Of a stretch of 64,000 bases of DNA, positions 52,469-63,303 are shown in pieces. The notes beneath the pieces are model-generated. The model did not search any database. It had not been told where the DNA came from and saw nothing but the letters and a program-made list of their open reading frames with translations. Position numbers and translations under genes: made by a program. The stretch comes from Saccharomycopsis fibuligera x Saccharomycopsis cf. fibuligera (Eukaryota; Ascomycota; Saccharomycetes; Ascoideales; Saccharomycopsidaceae). The first letter of the stretch is position 1. Each line of letters begins with the position of its first letter. Location: NCBI GenBank assembly GCA_001936135.1, contig CP012816.1, forward strand, positions 3,655,501 through 3,719,500, written 5' to 3'.

Positions 52469-52968
52469 TTAGTGTATTAATGTTTGGTGTGTTAATGAAT
52501 GTGTATAATGTATAATTTGTTGAGTATACTTTATCAGTTATTTTATTTTTAAAACTTGCATCATACCAGTTGCTATACTTAAGCATTCAGGTGTAATTTG
52601 TATACTACAATAGTCAGCTGCCGTACACGCACGACCAGGAATGTTTTGATTGTCTGCTTAGAGCGGCACGGACAAAAATGAAAAATAAACACAGCGGGAA
52701 ACAAAGTAATTTGATAATCGCTGCATGCTGTGAGCGACGCGCCGCAGCATGCAGCAGGAAGCGTATTTGCCTAATGCCGGTGGTCTTCTTTTGTTAAAAT
52801 ATATTTAAATACCAGGCATTCTGCTTGAAGGAACGATTTCTGGATAGTCTTGGCTTATTATACTATAATAGTACGCAAAATCCATCATTCGGAAATTTTC
52901 TCCTCTATCTTCTTGGTTTTTTTTTGCAATTTGCCTTTTTTTTTTCCTTCTCCTTAATTCAAGTCAAC
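52469..52968 (+). promoter_or_regulatory. Upstream region of the secreted carboxypeptidase
   Basis: 500 bp holding the inverted repeat at 52720-52755, a TATTTAAATA element (52801-52810) and a pyrimidine-rich leader (52895-52955) before the ATG. The frame upstream of the ATG has no function. Confidence 0.5.
52720..52755. repeat. Inverted repeat with GCTGCATGCTG arms
   Basis: Perfect 11-bp arms GCTGCATGCTG (52720-52730) and CAGCATGCAGC (52745-52755) around a GC-rich 14-nt loop, about 215 bp before the secreted carboxypeptidase ATG. The GCATGC core is shared with the repeat at 36877-36911. Confidence 0.9.
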
Positions 52969-54552
52969 ATGAGCTCAAGGTTGATTTTATTCATGGCGGC
53001 TCTTGTTGCCCTTAGTTACAACCTCGCTCAAGCTTTGCCATTAACCCAATTTTTGGACCAACATCACAGCATCACTAAAAGGAGCACAAAACAGGACGAC
53101 TATGTAGTGAAAAATCTTCCTGGATTTGACCAGGTTCCTGAAGATAAAAAGCCAATAATGCATGCGGGATATCTCAACTTTACCACCACTTCAGAATACG
53201 AATACTTTTTTTGGAAATTTTCCAAACAAAATCGTACCAATAAAAATGCCACCAATGCCTCAGCTACCTCTACTTCCAATAACACAGACGAAAAGTTGAT
53301 TTTTTGGTTTAATGGTGGCCCTGGATGCTCATCATTGGATGGGGCATTGATTGAAACTGGACCATTGACCGTCAATGAGAACGAACAAGTGGAGTACCGT
53401 CAAGGAGCATGGCTGGAAGTCGGGGATATGGTTTATGTTGATCAACCAATTAGTGTTGGATATAATCCAGACGGTAGTACTAATAATTACCCAACAGAAA
53501 TGAGAGATGTAGCTACTGACTTAGTTGCATTCCTTGAAGAATACTTCAAACTTTTTCCAGAAGATAAAACTAAAGAAATGTATTTGACTGGGGAAAGTTA
53601 CGGTGGCCAGTACATCCCATATTTTGCAGCTAAAATCTTGGCAAATCATACTGATTATAATTTGAAAGGGTTGCTTATCATCAATGGTTACATTTATCCT
53701 GATGTGCAAAATAGTGAAGATATTGCATTTGCATTAGAAAACAAAGTCATTGACTCTTCAGTGGCGGAAAGTAATGAAACTAAGCAAAAAGTGGAGAGTT
53801 GTGTAGAAACATACGAATCTAATCAAAAATCATGGACTAAAATTACTAAAGAAATACAAGAGAATGGGGAATATTCCGGCAATAATAATGATTCGGGTAC
53901 TGAAGATAATAAAGTTGGATCAACAGAGTGTGAACTGCTTTTAAATACAGTGTTGTATAATTCTGTTGATAAGAGCAAACCATCAGATCAACAATGTGTT
54001 AACGTTTATGATTTCACATTGAGAGATGCATATCCAGACTGTGGCTCAGGAAACTTCCCATCAAATCAGAAACAGGTGACCAATTTTTTGAATGAAAAGA
54101 AAGTAAATGACGATCTAAATTTGCATAGAACAAAAAGTTGGTCAGAGTGCAGTAACTCAGTTTCTGCCAATTTAGTCAACCAATACTCATACCCTGCATT
54201 TTTCAAGCTACCCTACATTTTGAAGCAAATTCCAGTGATGTTGGTGGTGGGCAAAAATGATATTATTTGCAATATTAAAGGATTGGAAAAAACCGTATCT
54301 ATTTTGAATTGGGGTAACAAGAATTCTACTGGTTTTAGTGATTCTATCGAAGCTCAAAATTATACAGTGGATGGCACTGTTTACGGAGAAGTCAAATATG
54401 AAGATAACTTGTGGTTTGTTGGGGTCAATAATGCTAGTCATATGGTACCTTACAGTCAACCAATTGGTGGTAGAGGACCACTCGATATTTTCTTGGGTAA
54501 CTATAAGCAAGAAAATGGCCAATATGTTGCTCAATCACATGGTGATTATTGA
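52969..54552 (+). CDS. Secreted serine carboxypeptidase (Kex1/CPY family), catalytically intact
   Basis: 527 aa. The ATG at 52969 begins a signal peptide (MSSRLILFMAALVALSYNLA, then QALP); the longer open frame upstream is leader. A Lys-Arg site (37-38, SITKR) suggests Kex2 processing of a propeptide. Catalytic features: WFNGGPGCSSLDGALIETGP, YVDQPISVGY, nucleophile in TGESYGGQYIPYF (Ser210), Asp431 in VVGKNDIICN and His491 in NASHMVPYSQP. It resembles Kex1 in sequence but ends without a transmembrane segment, so it should be soluble and secreted or vacuolar. It is the active local relative of the pseudo-carboxypeptidase 7 kb away, on the same strand. Cys-rich insert (about 270-370) with Asn/Ser repeats. 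Confidence 0.9.
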   Translation: MSSRLILFMAALVALSYNLAQALPLTQFLDQHHSITKRSTKQDDYVVKNLPGFDQVPEDKKPIMHAGYLNFTTTSEYEYFFWKFSKQNRTNKNATNASATSTSNNTDEKLIFWFNGGPGCSSLDGALIETGPLTVNENEQVEYRQGAWLEVGDMVYVDQPISVGYNPDGSTNNYPTEMRDVATDLVAFLEEYFKLFPEDKTKEMYLTGESYGGQYIPYFAAKILANHTDYNLKGLLIINGYIYPDVQNSEDIAFALENKVIDSSVAESNETKQKVESCVETYESNQKSWTKITKEIQENGEYSGNNNDSGTEDNKVGSTECELLLNTVLYNSVDKSKPSDQQCVNVYDFTLRDAYPDCGSGNFPSNQKQVTNFLNEKKVNDDLNLHRTKSWSECSNSVSANLVNQYSYPAFFKLPYILKQIPVMLVVGKNDIICNIKGLEKTVSILNWGNKNSTGFSDSIEAQNYTVDGTVYGEVKYEDNLWFVGVNNASHMVPYSQPIGGRGPLDIFLGNYKQENGQYVAQSHGDY

Positions 54553-55558
54553 GTTTTTGTAATCACATTCAGCAGTTTTGATTTGCTTTTTCATTTCGTT
54601 TATTTACTTTTTAATTCGTTGACTCAATTAATTTGGTACTTGGTTTTAATTATTTGTTTGTTTTCATTCTCTTGATTCCTATGTCTTTCATTTATTCTTT
54701 GGCAAATAATGTCTTTGAGACTGTGTCTTGGATATGTGCGTAATCAATCTACTTCCTTACTACATATACGTGCTCTGTAGTATACTGCTATAATGCAATT
54801 AAAAATTAGCCTACAGTTCTCTTTTGAGCGGGGAAATTAAAATAATTAAGCTGAAAACATAAATGTGTATTGATTTAATCCCAAAGAGATATTTTATTTA
54901 GTTTACTAAACCTTATTATTGTTAATATTTATATCTTGAAAAACGGATGTGGAATTCTCCAAGTCACAAGCAAAGACTTCCGATTAATTAATAATAGACA
55001 TTGTTTCTCTATTTTGCCTACATCATTAAATCTTAACACATGAGTATTTTGAGGGTCAGAAAAAGAATATATCTGCAATATAGTTAAGTAGTCTAACGTC
55101 TAAAAAAATTCTTAAACTCATCATTTAAAGACTCATGGTGCTTTGATTAAAAATGTACAACTTCAACCAGCACATACCTGTGTTAAGATGGAAACTATTG
55201 GGCACACAAGAAACAGAATCTATAAAGCATATAAGCACATACCTTTTTTAAATATCCTTGTCTGAAGACTACAACACCGTACAATAAATAAAATGAAAAT
55301 CGGATAATAAAACAAAAGACAAATTTTTCTTGGGAATCAGTATTTATAGTGTTTCTCTGTTATATACACTATATATTACCCTGCTTAATTTTGCAAATCT
55401 CGTTTTGCCGCTCTCCAAAGAAAATAAAAAACAAGAGACGCGAAACTTGTAATGCCAACATTCCAAAACGCACGACAGAAGCAGTATAGAATTTGCTGAA
55501 CGTCAATCGGAAATAACAACGAAATCCACATATTTACATAACTGCAATTACACAAAGA
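54553..55558 (+). promoter_or_regulatory. 1-kb intergenic region upstream of RTT102
   Basis: AT-rich. The phrase AGCACATACCT recurs at about 55169 and 55236. A TATATACACTATATA region at 55360-55376 is a possible TATA area. I see no gene. Confidence 0.45.
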
Positions 55559-56214
55559 ATGAGTGCCAGACGTTCATTATATGGCCAATCGCTTATTAGA
55601 AATGCAAGTACCCTTTCTTTCAACACCAGCAATGCAGAACCAGTGGAAACATACTACAAGCTTGCCTTGATAAATCCTGTCAAACCAATCGACGAAGACA
55701 GCATCGATGACAAGGCCAATGGTGGTCTTTTCAGCAATGGCAGTGGATTGAAAGTTGCGGCATCTAATAATAACTCGTCAATGAGTCTTTCGTCGCTTGC
55801 TAGTGGTAGCAACACTCCAGACCTGAGATCCGGTTACGATGATGGTAACAGTGGAACGAATGGTCATGGTGTTGGCAATAACACCAACAGTAACAATGTT
55901 AATGCCAATTTGCCAAAGTATAATTTCAAAATAATATCATGGGTTCCGGATAGCACACCTTACAGTAGTCCTGACTGTGATGAGGATGATATTTTGAATA
56001 TTAGTGAGTTAATCAATAAGCAAGTCGCTGATGCACAAAACACTCAGAGATTGAAACAGAGAAAAGTCACGGGCAGTGATGGGTTGTCAGCTGCTGATAT
56101 TAGAGGTGCTGTGGGAGTCGAAGAGGGAATTTCTGGATTTGGTTCAAGTGCTGCTCATGCGGCCAAAGAGGAAAAGAAGTCAAAACACACAGAAAATGGT
56201 ACTGGAAAAGAGAC

Positions 56215-56259
<45 letters not shown>

Positions 56260-56914
56260 GCAGCAGCAGCAGCAGCAACAAAAGAACCAGTCGAAGTATA
56301 ATGAAGGTGATGGTGATGTTAAAATGACAGAATTGGAACTAGCTAAAGAAGGTGCTGAGAATGTGGCTGGTGCTCAAGAAGTGCCTAAGAATCCAGAATC
56401 TGCACCAGTGGCTCCACTTCCACAAACTGCGGCCACAACTACCATAACTGCTCCTGCTAGTCAACCAGTACCAGCACAGGATAAGGATGGATCATTGCCA
56501 ACGAAAAAGCAAGAAACGTCTGAAGAAACAAAGACGGATGCTAAGGAAGATAAAATATTACCACAGGTTGAAACCAGATCTGCTGAAGCGGACACTGATA
56601 AGCCGGATTCAAGTACGCCAGAAGAATCATCTACTGAACAACAAGTAAAAATTGATGAAAAGTCACAGAAAGAGCAGACAAAGGCAACAGCAAAAAATGA
56701 AACAGATACAGATATGAAGCAAGCTGCGCCGGCAGCAGCGGACAAACTGGAAATTGAACAAGAGAACAATACCGAAAAGCCAGAAGAGACGAAAGAAGAT
56801 CAAGCAAAACTGGCTGATCAAAATAATGAAAATCCAGAAGATGCTGATGCTGCTGTTCCTACTGTTTCTTCTGGAAAAGACACGGATGGAGACGTTGAAA
56901 TGAAAGAAAAATGA
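55559..56914 (+). CDS. RTT102: Rtt102-like subunit of SWI/SNF and RSC, with polyQ and acidic expansion
   Basis: 451 aa. Yeast Rtt102 (about 157 aa) clamps the Arp7-Arp9 dimer in SWI/SNF and RSC. The matches are short but in order: an early YYKLALINP segment, YNFKIISWVPDSTPY (Rtt102 has a YPFRYKTWL-like strand), then DEDDILNISELINKQ (Rtt102: CEDILDLKEFDRRIL), then GLSAADIRGAVGVEEGISGF (Rtt102: LSVDDIRGAVG) and the very C-terminal DGDVEMKEK (Rtt102: KDVKMN). Expansions: a 22-residue polyQ run (residues 220-241, DNA 56216-56281) and about 170 residues of Glu/Lys/Thr/Ala-rich tail. The comparison is from memory of the yeast sequence. Identity is likely but not certain. Confidence 0.7.
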
Positions 56915-57419
56915 TAATGTACAGTTTCCTAGTTTTACATGATGCTATTTTTTGTCTGTTCGGTTTTTTATGTTTTTAGCAATTCATGTATTTTTGTATA
57001 TTAGTAGTCATAATAGAGCTGCCTATGAATCATTTACGCAATGTTAACACAAATTCGTAATTATACACTTCCCCGTACGACTGGGAGATGGCTTTGGTTG
57101 CTTGCTTGCTAGAATTTACGAAATTCCCGTTGATTCCGGGAGATCAAATTTCGGCATCACATGTGCAATAGCAAAGCGTTTACTGTGCTCTCGACGACGC
57201 ATAATTTTGTATTGCTGTTTGCCAAACTGCGATTTTCCTCCTCCTTGAGGAAAATGAAAGTACCATCAGCTCATGCCTTGAGCATTGATCTTCAACATTT
57301 GCCTAGTAAAATAAACTAAAGTTGAAACTAGACAGTACTAGCTTGCATCATATTTTTTATACTGTTTTTAGACTTTGTCCAATTACAGGCCCAATTAGCA
57401 TAGACGACCCATTTCAATA
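56915..57419 (+). promoter_or_regulatory. Upstream region of SHB17 with a dyad element
   Basis: 505 bp. ATTTTCCTC (57232-57240) and GAGGAAAAT (57247-57255) form a perfect 9-bp dyad with a 6-nt spacer about 165 bp before the ATG. No other gene seen. Confidence 0.5.
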
Positions 57420-58415
57420 ATGCCGAAAGCCCTGGCTCCAAGAGTGATCTTTATCCGTCATGGCCAGACAGAATGGTCGAAGGTATGTCCAAATAATATT
57501 ATTCCTATTATTGCAACATAATATTAGTCAACCAGTTTACTGTAAGAGTATTGAATGAGTGCTTTGTGAAATTTAAATATACTAACAACGGTGATTTTGC
57601 TTATAGAGCGGACAATACACTTCAAGAACAGACCTTGAATTGACTCCATACGGTATGTTATCTTTATGTCCGACTACTTTGTATATTTACTTCCGATTGC
57701 AGTAAAGCCTATATAAAAGAATTTCACTATCCAATATTTTTCATGTGTACACAGTCTAACTCGGATTCTTTTAGGAGTCAAGCAAGCCAAAGCCATTGGT
57801 AAAGTTCTTGTTGGCACCCACGAACAGTCTCTCGTTAATATCAATAATGTCAGGCTCATCATTTCTTCACCACGTTCCCGTGCCATTCAAACCAAAAAAT
57901 TGATCTTTGAACATACTGATCAATCTATAGTTGACAAAATCCCATTTGAAATTGATGATGATTTGAGAGAGTGGGAATACGGAGACTACGAAGGTCTTTT
58001 GACTAAACAAATCATTGAGCTTCGCAAAGAAAAAGGTATTCCCGATAAGATTGATCCAACTACTGGCAAGACTGTCCCATGGAACATTTGGTCCGATGGC
58101 TGCGAAAATGGTGAAGTTTACACTGATGTGACTCTTAGACTTAATCGTCTCATTGCCAAAATCAGGACCCTTCATAAAAAAGCATTAGAAAAAGATGAAG
58201 CCTGTGACGTGGTAATTTTTGGTCATGGTCATATTTTGAGATGTTTTGCTGCTTTATGGTTGGGTAGATCAATTAATGTTAATCCACAGTTGATCTTGGA
58301 TACAGGCGGGGTTGGCGTATTAAGTTATCAACATCATAATATTGAAGAGCCAGCAATCCATGTTTCTGGACCTTTTGCCGTGCCAGTCGAAGAAGAAAAG
58401 GAACATGCTGCTTAA
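57420..58415 (+). CDS. SHB17: Sedoheptulose-1,7-bisphosphatase, three exons
   Basis: Exons 57420-57482, 57607-57652 and 57775-58415, 249 aa. Introns of 124 and 122 nt start GTATGT; branch sequences are ATACTAAC and GTCTAAC; both acceptors end TAG. Shb17 is a histidine-phosphatase-fold enzyme that converts sedoheptulose-1,7-bisphosphate to sedoheptulose-7-phosphate, feeding ribose synthesis without oxidative NADPH production. Motifs: IRHGQTEWSK (split at SK/SG by intron 1), SGQYTSRTDLELTPYG, SSPRSRAIQTK, DDDLREWEYGDYEGLLT, WNIWSDGCENGE, IFGHGHILRCFAALWLG and LDTGGVGVLSYQHHN. Splicing in this way reproduces the family N-terminus without gaps. Confidence 0.95.
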
Positions 58416-58644
58416 GCTTTGTCAAGTGAACTTCTTTTATCTATACATATGATATATTGTACACTTTATCATAAAGTGTACAATTCCCTCGCAATTTAGA
58501 AATTAAAAATAACGCTGTTTTACTTAATTTGCAAAATGAAGATAATGTAGCTCACACTTCTTACAATAGTTAGTACAATGACGAAGAGCATACGATATAA
58601 ACTGTTACAATGGCTTATCATGTAGGGAGGATGCCAAAATTGAT

Positions 58645-58680
<36 letters not shown>

Positions 58681-59012
58681 GAAAACAAACAAAAATAATA
58701 GAATATAAAAATAAAGAAAGATTGGACGTAGAAATAGAAACAGTTTTGAACTATAAAAAAGGATAAATCTGAAACATTGATGTAAAAAAAGACATAGGTG
58801 AGATAGAGAGAAAAATAAGGCAATAGAAAATTAGAATAACAGAGTCAACTAAAAAGGGAAAGGATGATATAACTATAATAATGATATGATATAAATTATG
58901 TATTCAATTAAATAAGATACTTTAATTAAAAAGATTCTTGATATTGCTATTATTGAGGTCGTTGCGTATGCAATTGTGATCACGTCCGAATCGTTTAAAC
59001 CAAAAGACAAGC
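58416..59012. other. Intergenic, convergent SHB17/YRB1 3' regions
   Basis: About 600 bp. It contains the palindrome at 58456-58484 and a 31-nt poly-A run (58647-58677). The rest is AT-rich without a gene. Confidence 0.6.
58456..58484 (+). repeat. 29-nt near-perfect palindrome in the SHB17 3' region
   Basis: ATTGTACACTTTAT (58456-58469), one unpaired C, then ATAAAGTGTACAAT (58471-58484): 14-bp perfect arms. It starts 41 nt after the SHB17 stop codon, so it would fold as a hairpin in the mRNA 3' untranslated region if included. Confidence 0.92.
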
Positions 59013-59693
59013 TTATTTGTTAAATTCTTGAGCTTTTTCAAACCATTCTTTGAATTTGTCAGCATTGTCTTTGTTACCAAATCTGATGGCCAAAGTTTGA
59101 GCTTCTGGTTCACCTTCACTGACATCCGCAGTAACAGAGTAAACCCAAGATTTTTCAGAACCAATGTTTGGTTTCAAGGTGTAAAGTGGAGAAATGATAT
59201 GGTTGGCACAAATTTTCAAAGTTTTGTCCCTTCTCATCAACAATCTAACTTTTTTGGATTCTTTATGTTGCAAAAATTTGGCGTCACCGACACCTCTTTC
59301 TTTCCATTCATTAGTGTCACCGTGATATTTGAATAATTTAGCTCTGACTTTGAAAAGAACTTCTTCATTTTCTTCATTAGTCTTCACGTCAACTTTTTCC
59401 AATTTGACAACTGGATCAAAGTGAATATCTGGCTCTTCATCGCCTTCAGCTTTGGTGTCTTTTTTATCATCATCTTTCTTTTCACTATCGTCTTTTTTTT
59501 CTTCATCTTCATCTTGTTTCTTTTCGGCTTTCTTACCGCCAAACAAAGCAAAAACGTTAGAAGTTGGAGGAGCTGGCAAGCTAGTGGCGGATTTGTCTTC
59601 TGAGGTGGCGCTAGCAGTAGTAGCGGTAGTGGTTGGTTCTTCAACCTTCTTAGTTTCTTCCGGCTTGGCAGTTGGAACGGTATTGTCAGACAT
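59013..59693 (-). CDS. YRB1: Ran-binding protein 1
   Basis: 226 aa. Yrb1 binds RanGTP (Gsp1) and, with RanGAP, promotes GTP hydrolysis and release of export complexes in the cytoplasm. The N-terminal ~90 residues are Ala/Thr then charged ([19 protein letters not shown]). The RanBD spans about 90-226: [82 protein letters not shown] and [18 protein letters not shown]. Length and order match S. cerevisiae Yrb1 apart from a longer N-terminus. Confidence 0.96.
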   Translation of the reverse strand: MSDNTVPTAKPEETKKVEEPTTTATTASATSEDKSATSLPAPPTSNVFALFGGKKAEKKQDEDEEKKDDSEKKDDDKKDTKAEGDEEPDIHFDPVVKLEKVDVKTNEENEEVLFKVRAKLFKYHGDTNEWKERGVGDAKFLQHKESKKVRLLMRRDKTLKICANHIISPLYTLKPNIGSEKSWVYSVTADVSEGEPEAQTLAIRFGNKDNADKFKEWFEKAQEFNK

Positions 59694-59833
59694 TATGGAT
59701 AGATTATTGTATTGTGTATGATGTTACTAGGTAGTCCAGACAAGCGACAATAATAAAATCTCAATGGATGGAATCAAAAGGAGATCTGTTTTGATTGAAA
59801 ATAGATTTAGACTATACGAAAAACTTTTACTTG

Positions 59834-59864
<31 letters not shown>

Positions 59865-60293
59865 ATCGCCAGGAATAAAAAGAAAAAACAAAAAAAACAG
59901 CGAACCAATTTCCGGGACGATGTTTCACGTGATTTATATCATTTATTGCGGTGTAACTTAAACACAAACCTGGCTGCAGCTACCAACATGAGACAGTCCT
60001 GGCTAATTTAATGTAAAGCAGAAACTTTTCATTTTTTTTTTAAAAAAAATTCGTATACGTCAAGAGTAAAGACAAGAAAGTGTGAAAAAATAGAAGCATC
60101 TAGGAGAAGAGAAAAAAACTCGTCAAGAAAATGACAAAAAGGTAAACCAGAATAATCAAAGGGAAAGCAAAAACAAAGACCAAGAAATGGGAAAAATAAT
60201 GTACATCACCAACTAAAAGCAAAGAATGAGAAAGAAGAAAACCTGAAACAAGTATAAACATATGACTCTGTTTAATTTAAAGAACTCAATTGA
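59694..60293. promoter_or_regulatory. YRB1 upstream / HAP2 3' region
   Basis: 600 bp. A 29-nt poly-A run (59834-59862), a CCAAT box (59905-59909) and the palindromic E-box TCACGTGA (59925-59932) about 230 bp before the YRB1 ATG. The segment 60030-60290 is purine-rich HAP2 3' sequence. Confidence 0.5.
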
Positions 60294-61034
60294 TCATACG
60301 AGGTTGGACTCATTGAAATCATCTGCATTGCCATCAATGGAAACCCTCTCATTTCCACTGCTATTATACTCGTCTTTTATTTGAATATTCATGTTATCAA
60401 TACTATTGTTAGTAATGCCGCTTTGCGCAATACTGTTGCTCATACTATGTTCTACGCCAGATTCATTACTTCCAAAAGAAATATGAATACCCCCGTTATC
60501 GTTGGTGATGTTACTGTTGTTGCCGTTATTGAATACATCAGTATTACTTAGACCATTACCAGCACTAGCAATAGTAACATTAGATTGAATGTTACCATTG
60601 CCATGTTGGCTGCTACCATTAATCAAAATATCATTACTATTGTCATGATTGTTGTGGTTATTATTATTGTTATTGCTGTTGTTGTTGTTAGGGTTTCGAA
60701 TATTCTCATTGCTGCTATTATTTGTACTATTGTTACTGTCACCCATTGTAGTTTTTTTTTCCTGTTCTAATCTATCTCTCTCAGCAATCTCTGCCGCAGT
60801 TAAGAATCTCCCGCCTTGCCCTCTTGGTCTTCTCATAGCATGTTTGTGTCTAGATTCATGCAAGTATGGTTTTCTGCCACGAGCCACTTTTAGGCTTTCT
60901 TCTAATTTAGCTCTAGCAATTCTTCTCTTGAGGATTCTGTGATACTGTTTAGCATTCACGTAAAACGGTTCTTCTTGAGTGATAGCAGGTGCGGCAATTG
61001 GAGCCAGAAGGTTCTGGGTATCATAAGCGGCTGC

Positions 61035-61069
<35 letters not shown>

Positions 61070-61721
61070 AATTACCGGAAGGATCGGAAATCGAAGCGGT
61101 TGGCGATTCTCTATTAATCGATATATTGTCATTTGCATTTTGCGGCTGCTGTTGTTGTGGTTGTTGTGACTGCACTTGATGCTGCTGCTGTTGTTGCTGT
61201 TGTTGCTGCTGCAATAATTGACTCATTGGGTTATACAATGACCCATCAGCAGTAAACCCTGTACCATTATTTGAAAGCTCATGAATATTCTGGCCGGCAT
61301 TATGAGTTCCATTTAGACCTCCATTTATCACTCCGGCAACTGGGCTATTTGAACTAAGGGCACCTCCATCAAGAGCAGAGACTGGACCTGCGGTAGAACT
61401 AGATAATTGAGTACGAAAGATCTGATCATTACGATCAGAATACGAGTTCACCACATCCATTATATTTGCGTTATCATTCAGTTGCAGATTAACACTGTTT
61501 GCACCAGAATTCGCGTGTTGTCGTTGCAGTGGTAGGGAAGGTTGCTGGTGTTGCTGTGGATGGTGTTGATGAACGGGATTAACATTGACATTGCTACCTG
61601 GGGTCTCGCTAGTGTCTCCCGAGGAGGTAAAAAACTGCTTGTTCTTGGACGCGTCCTGGGGGTCAAAGTAAGCGGCATACTGGACGTAGGAGTTGTTCTG
61701 ATTCGGTGATATAGAAGCCAT
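60294..61721 (-). CDS. HAP2: CCAAT-binding factor subunit Hap2 (NF-YA)
   Basis: 475 aa. Hap2 is the sequence-specific subunit of the Hap2/3/5 complex, controlling respiration and, with Hap43-type partners, iron responses in Candida. The core is unmistakable: [20 protein letters not shown] (Hap3/5-binding helix), [39 protein letters not shown] (DNA-binding part). It lies at about residues 250-320, preceded by polyQ and a 14-residue poly-Ala run (DNA 61026-61067). Long Asn/Gln/His low-complexity flanks make up the rest. A GATGA pentanucleotide array lies about 40 bp upstream of the ATG. Confidence 0.96.
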
Positions 61722-62157
61722 TTTTTGCTAACTTTGTAACGAAAAATTAGTCGGCTTTCAAAGATGAGATGAGATGAGATGAGATGAGATGAGGTTTTAG
61801 TTTTTCGTGGTAGTGGGAGACGAACGAATCACAGAAGACCTTTGAAGTGGAGCATCCCGCTGTGTGTAGTGTGTAGCGATGTGGGAAGAAAATGGTGGAA
61901 AAGAAAAATAAAAAAGCGGTGACTAATGTGATTGGCTAGTGACGGTGCACGGGTGTGAAAGTGTGTGTAAGAGAGCTCATAACCTGCTATGTTAAGGTGC
62001 AAAAATGTTAGGAAATATTTGTCATTGTTTACATAATATATAGAGGTGATTTAACTATAATACGTACTCAAATCAGTAGTGCTAAGCAATACTTTAAATA
62101 ATTAATTAACACATTCTTCTACTTGTGCTAACAACTTTCAAATTAGAGAGCGCATAC
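61722..62157. promoter_or_regulatory. HAP2 upstream region with GATGA microsatellite
   Basis: 436 bp. Six tandem GATGA units at 61763-61792, about 40 bp before the HAP2 ATG (CTCAT repeats in the mRNA sense). The remainder is mixed promoter sequence, then the BNA6 3' end. Confidence 0.6.
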
Positions 62158-63063
62158 TCATTTCACAATCTTTAAACTGAAGTCAGCAATAGCCGTACCT
62201 TGGTGGATGGAGCTGGTGGAGTAGATGTCTATAGTATTGCTCAAATAAGTGCCAATATTCTCCAGCGTCAACCCGCCAGAGCATTCCAACAAAAACGCTT
62301 TGTTGCTGTTGTTCCACTTGTCTCTAATGCTCTGTGCTGCAATTTTCAATCCTTCACCAGTGAAATTATCCAACATTATAATGTCTGCTCCGGCTTCAAT
62401 TGCCTCGTTGGCCTCGGCTTCACTTTGCACCTCAACTTCGATCTTAACACTGAAACCACCAACTTTTCTAGCGCTTTCCACCGCTTTGGTAATTGATCCA
62501 ACAGACCAAATATGGTTGTCCTTAAGCATTATCATGTTGGACAAATCATAACGATGTGGGTCGCATCCACCAATAATCATTGAATACTTGTCAACCAATC
62601 TGAAACCTGGGGTGGTCTTTCTAGTCCCTGCAATAATCCCCTTATAACCAGAGTTTCTAGCTAAGGTAATCACTTCATGGCTCTTGGTTGCAATCCCAGA
62701 AGATCTTGAAATAATGTTCAATGAAAGTCTCTCAGCAAGCAATATCTTGCGCACTTCAGTATTGGTGATCTTAGCGACAATAATTTTACCGTCTTCACCA
62801 TCTTTCTCTGGATTCAAATAGTCGCCGTCTTTGTAAAACCACTCAATGTTAGTGATCCCCACTTGTTTGTAAAGCTCCTTAGCAAATACCACCCCACTCA
62901 AGATACATTCTTGTTTGCAATACAAGTTGGCATTATTCAAGGTATCGCCTACAACATAACCGCCATAGTCGAAAGACGCAACGTCTTCGGAGAGCCAATT
63001 GGTGATAGTCTGTTTCCACTGGCCATTTATTGGTAAAAGATGCTCAAAGTTAAGACCTGACAT
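62158..63063 (-). CDS. BNA6: Quinolinate phosphoribosyltransferase
   Basis: 301 aa. Bna6 converts quinolinate and PRPP to nicotinate mononucleotide, the last step of de novo NAD synthesis from tryptophan. Motifs: [46 protein letters not shown], the PRPP-site [72 protein letters not shown] and [13 protein letters not shown]. Full family length. Divergent from the LOT5-like gene. Confidence 0.97.
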   Translation of the reverse strand: MSGLNFEHLLPINGQWKQTITNWLSEDVASFDYGGYVVGDTLNNANLYCKQECILSGVVFAKELYKQVGITNIEWFYKDGDYLNPEKDGEDGKIIVAKITNTEVRKILLAERLSLNIISRSSGIATKSHEVITLARNSGYKGIIAGTRKTTPGFRLVDKYSMIIGGCDPHRYDLSNMIMLKDNHIWSVGSITKAVESARKVGGFSVKIEVEVQSEAEANEAIEAGADIIMLDNFTGEGLKIAAQSIRDKWNNSNKAFLLECSGGLTLENIGTYLSNTIDIYSTSSIHQGTAIADFSLKIVK

Positions 63064-63303
63064 TGTAGGACGTACTTAAAATAAAATAAAATAAAATAAA
63101 ATAAAAAAAGGCACTGCAATTCTTTCTGTTCAGTATCTGCAACAAATAACGAATTGCCATGGCCTGATATATCTCATTCGATCAGTTGTCAAGTCAAAAC
63201 GCAAAAAACTCAGTAGCTGCAGCCACCCCGGAGAGAATTTACAAAGTTATCGTCATGTGATGTATTATCATGTGGATTTTACTTTCGTTTCTCTTTTTGT
63301 TCT

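Noticed and set aside
52825-52968. 48-residue N-terminal extension of the secreted carboxypeptidase
   Set aside because: The internal ATG at 52969 begins a clean signal peptide. The extension is encoded by pyrimidine-rich leader sequence.
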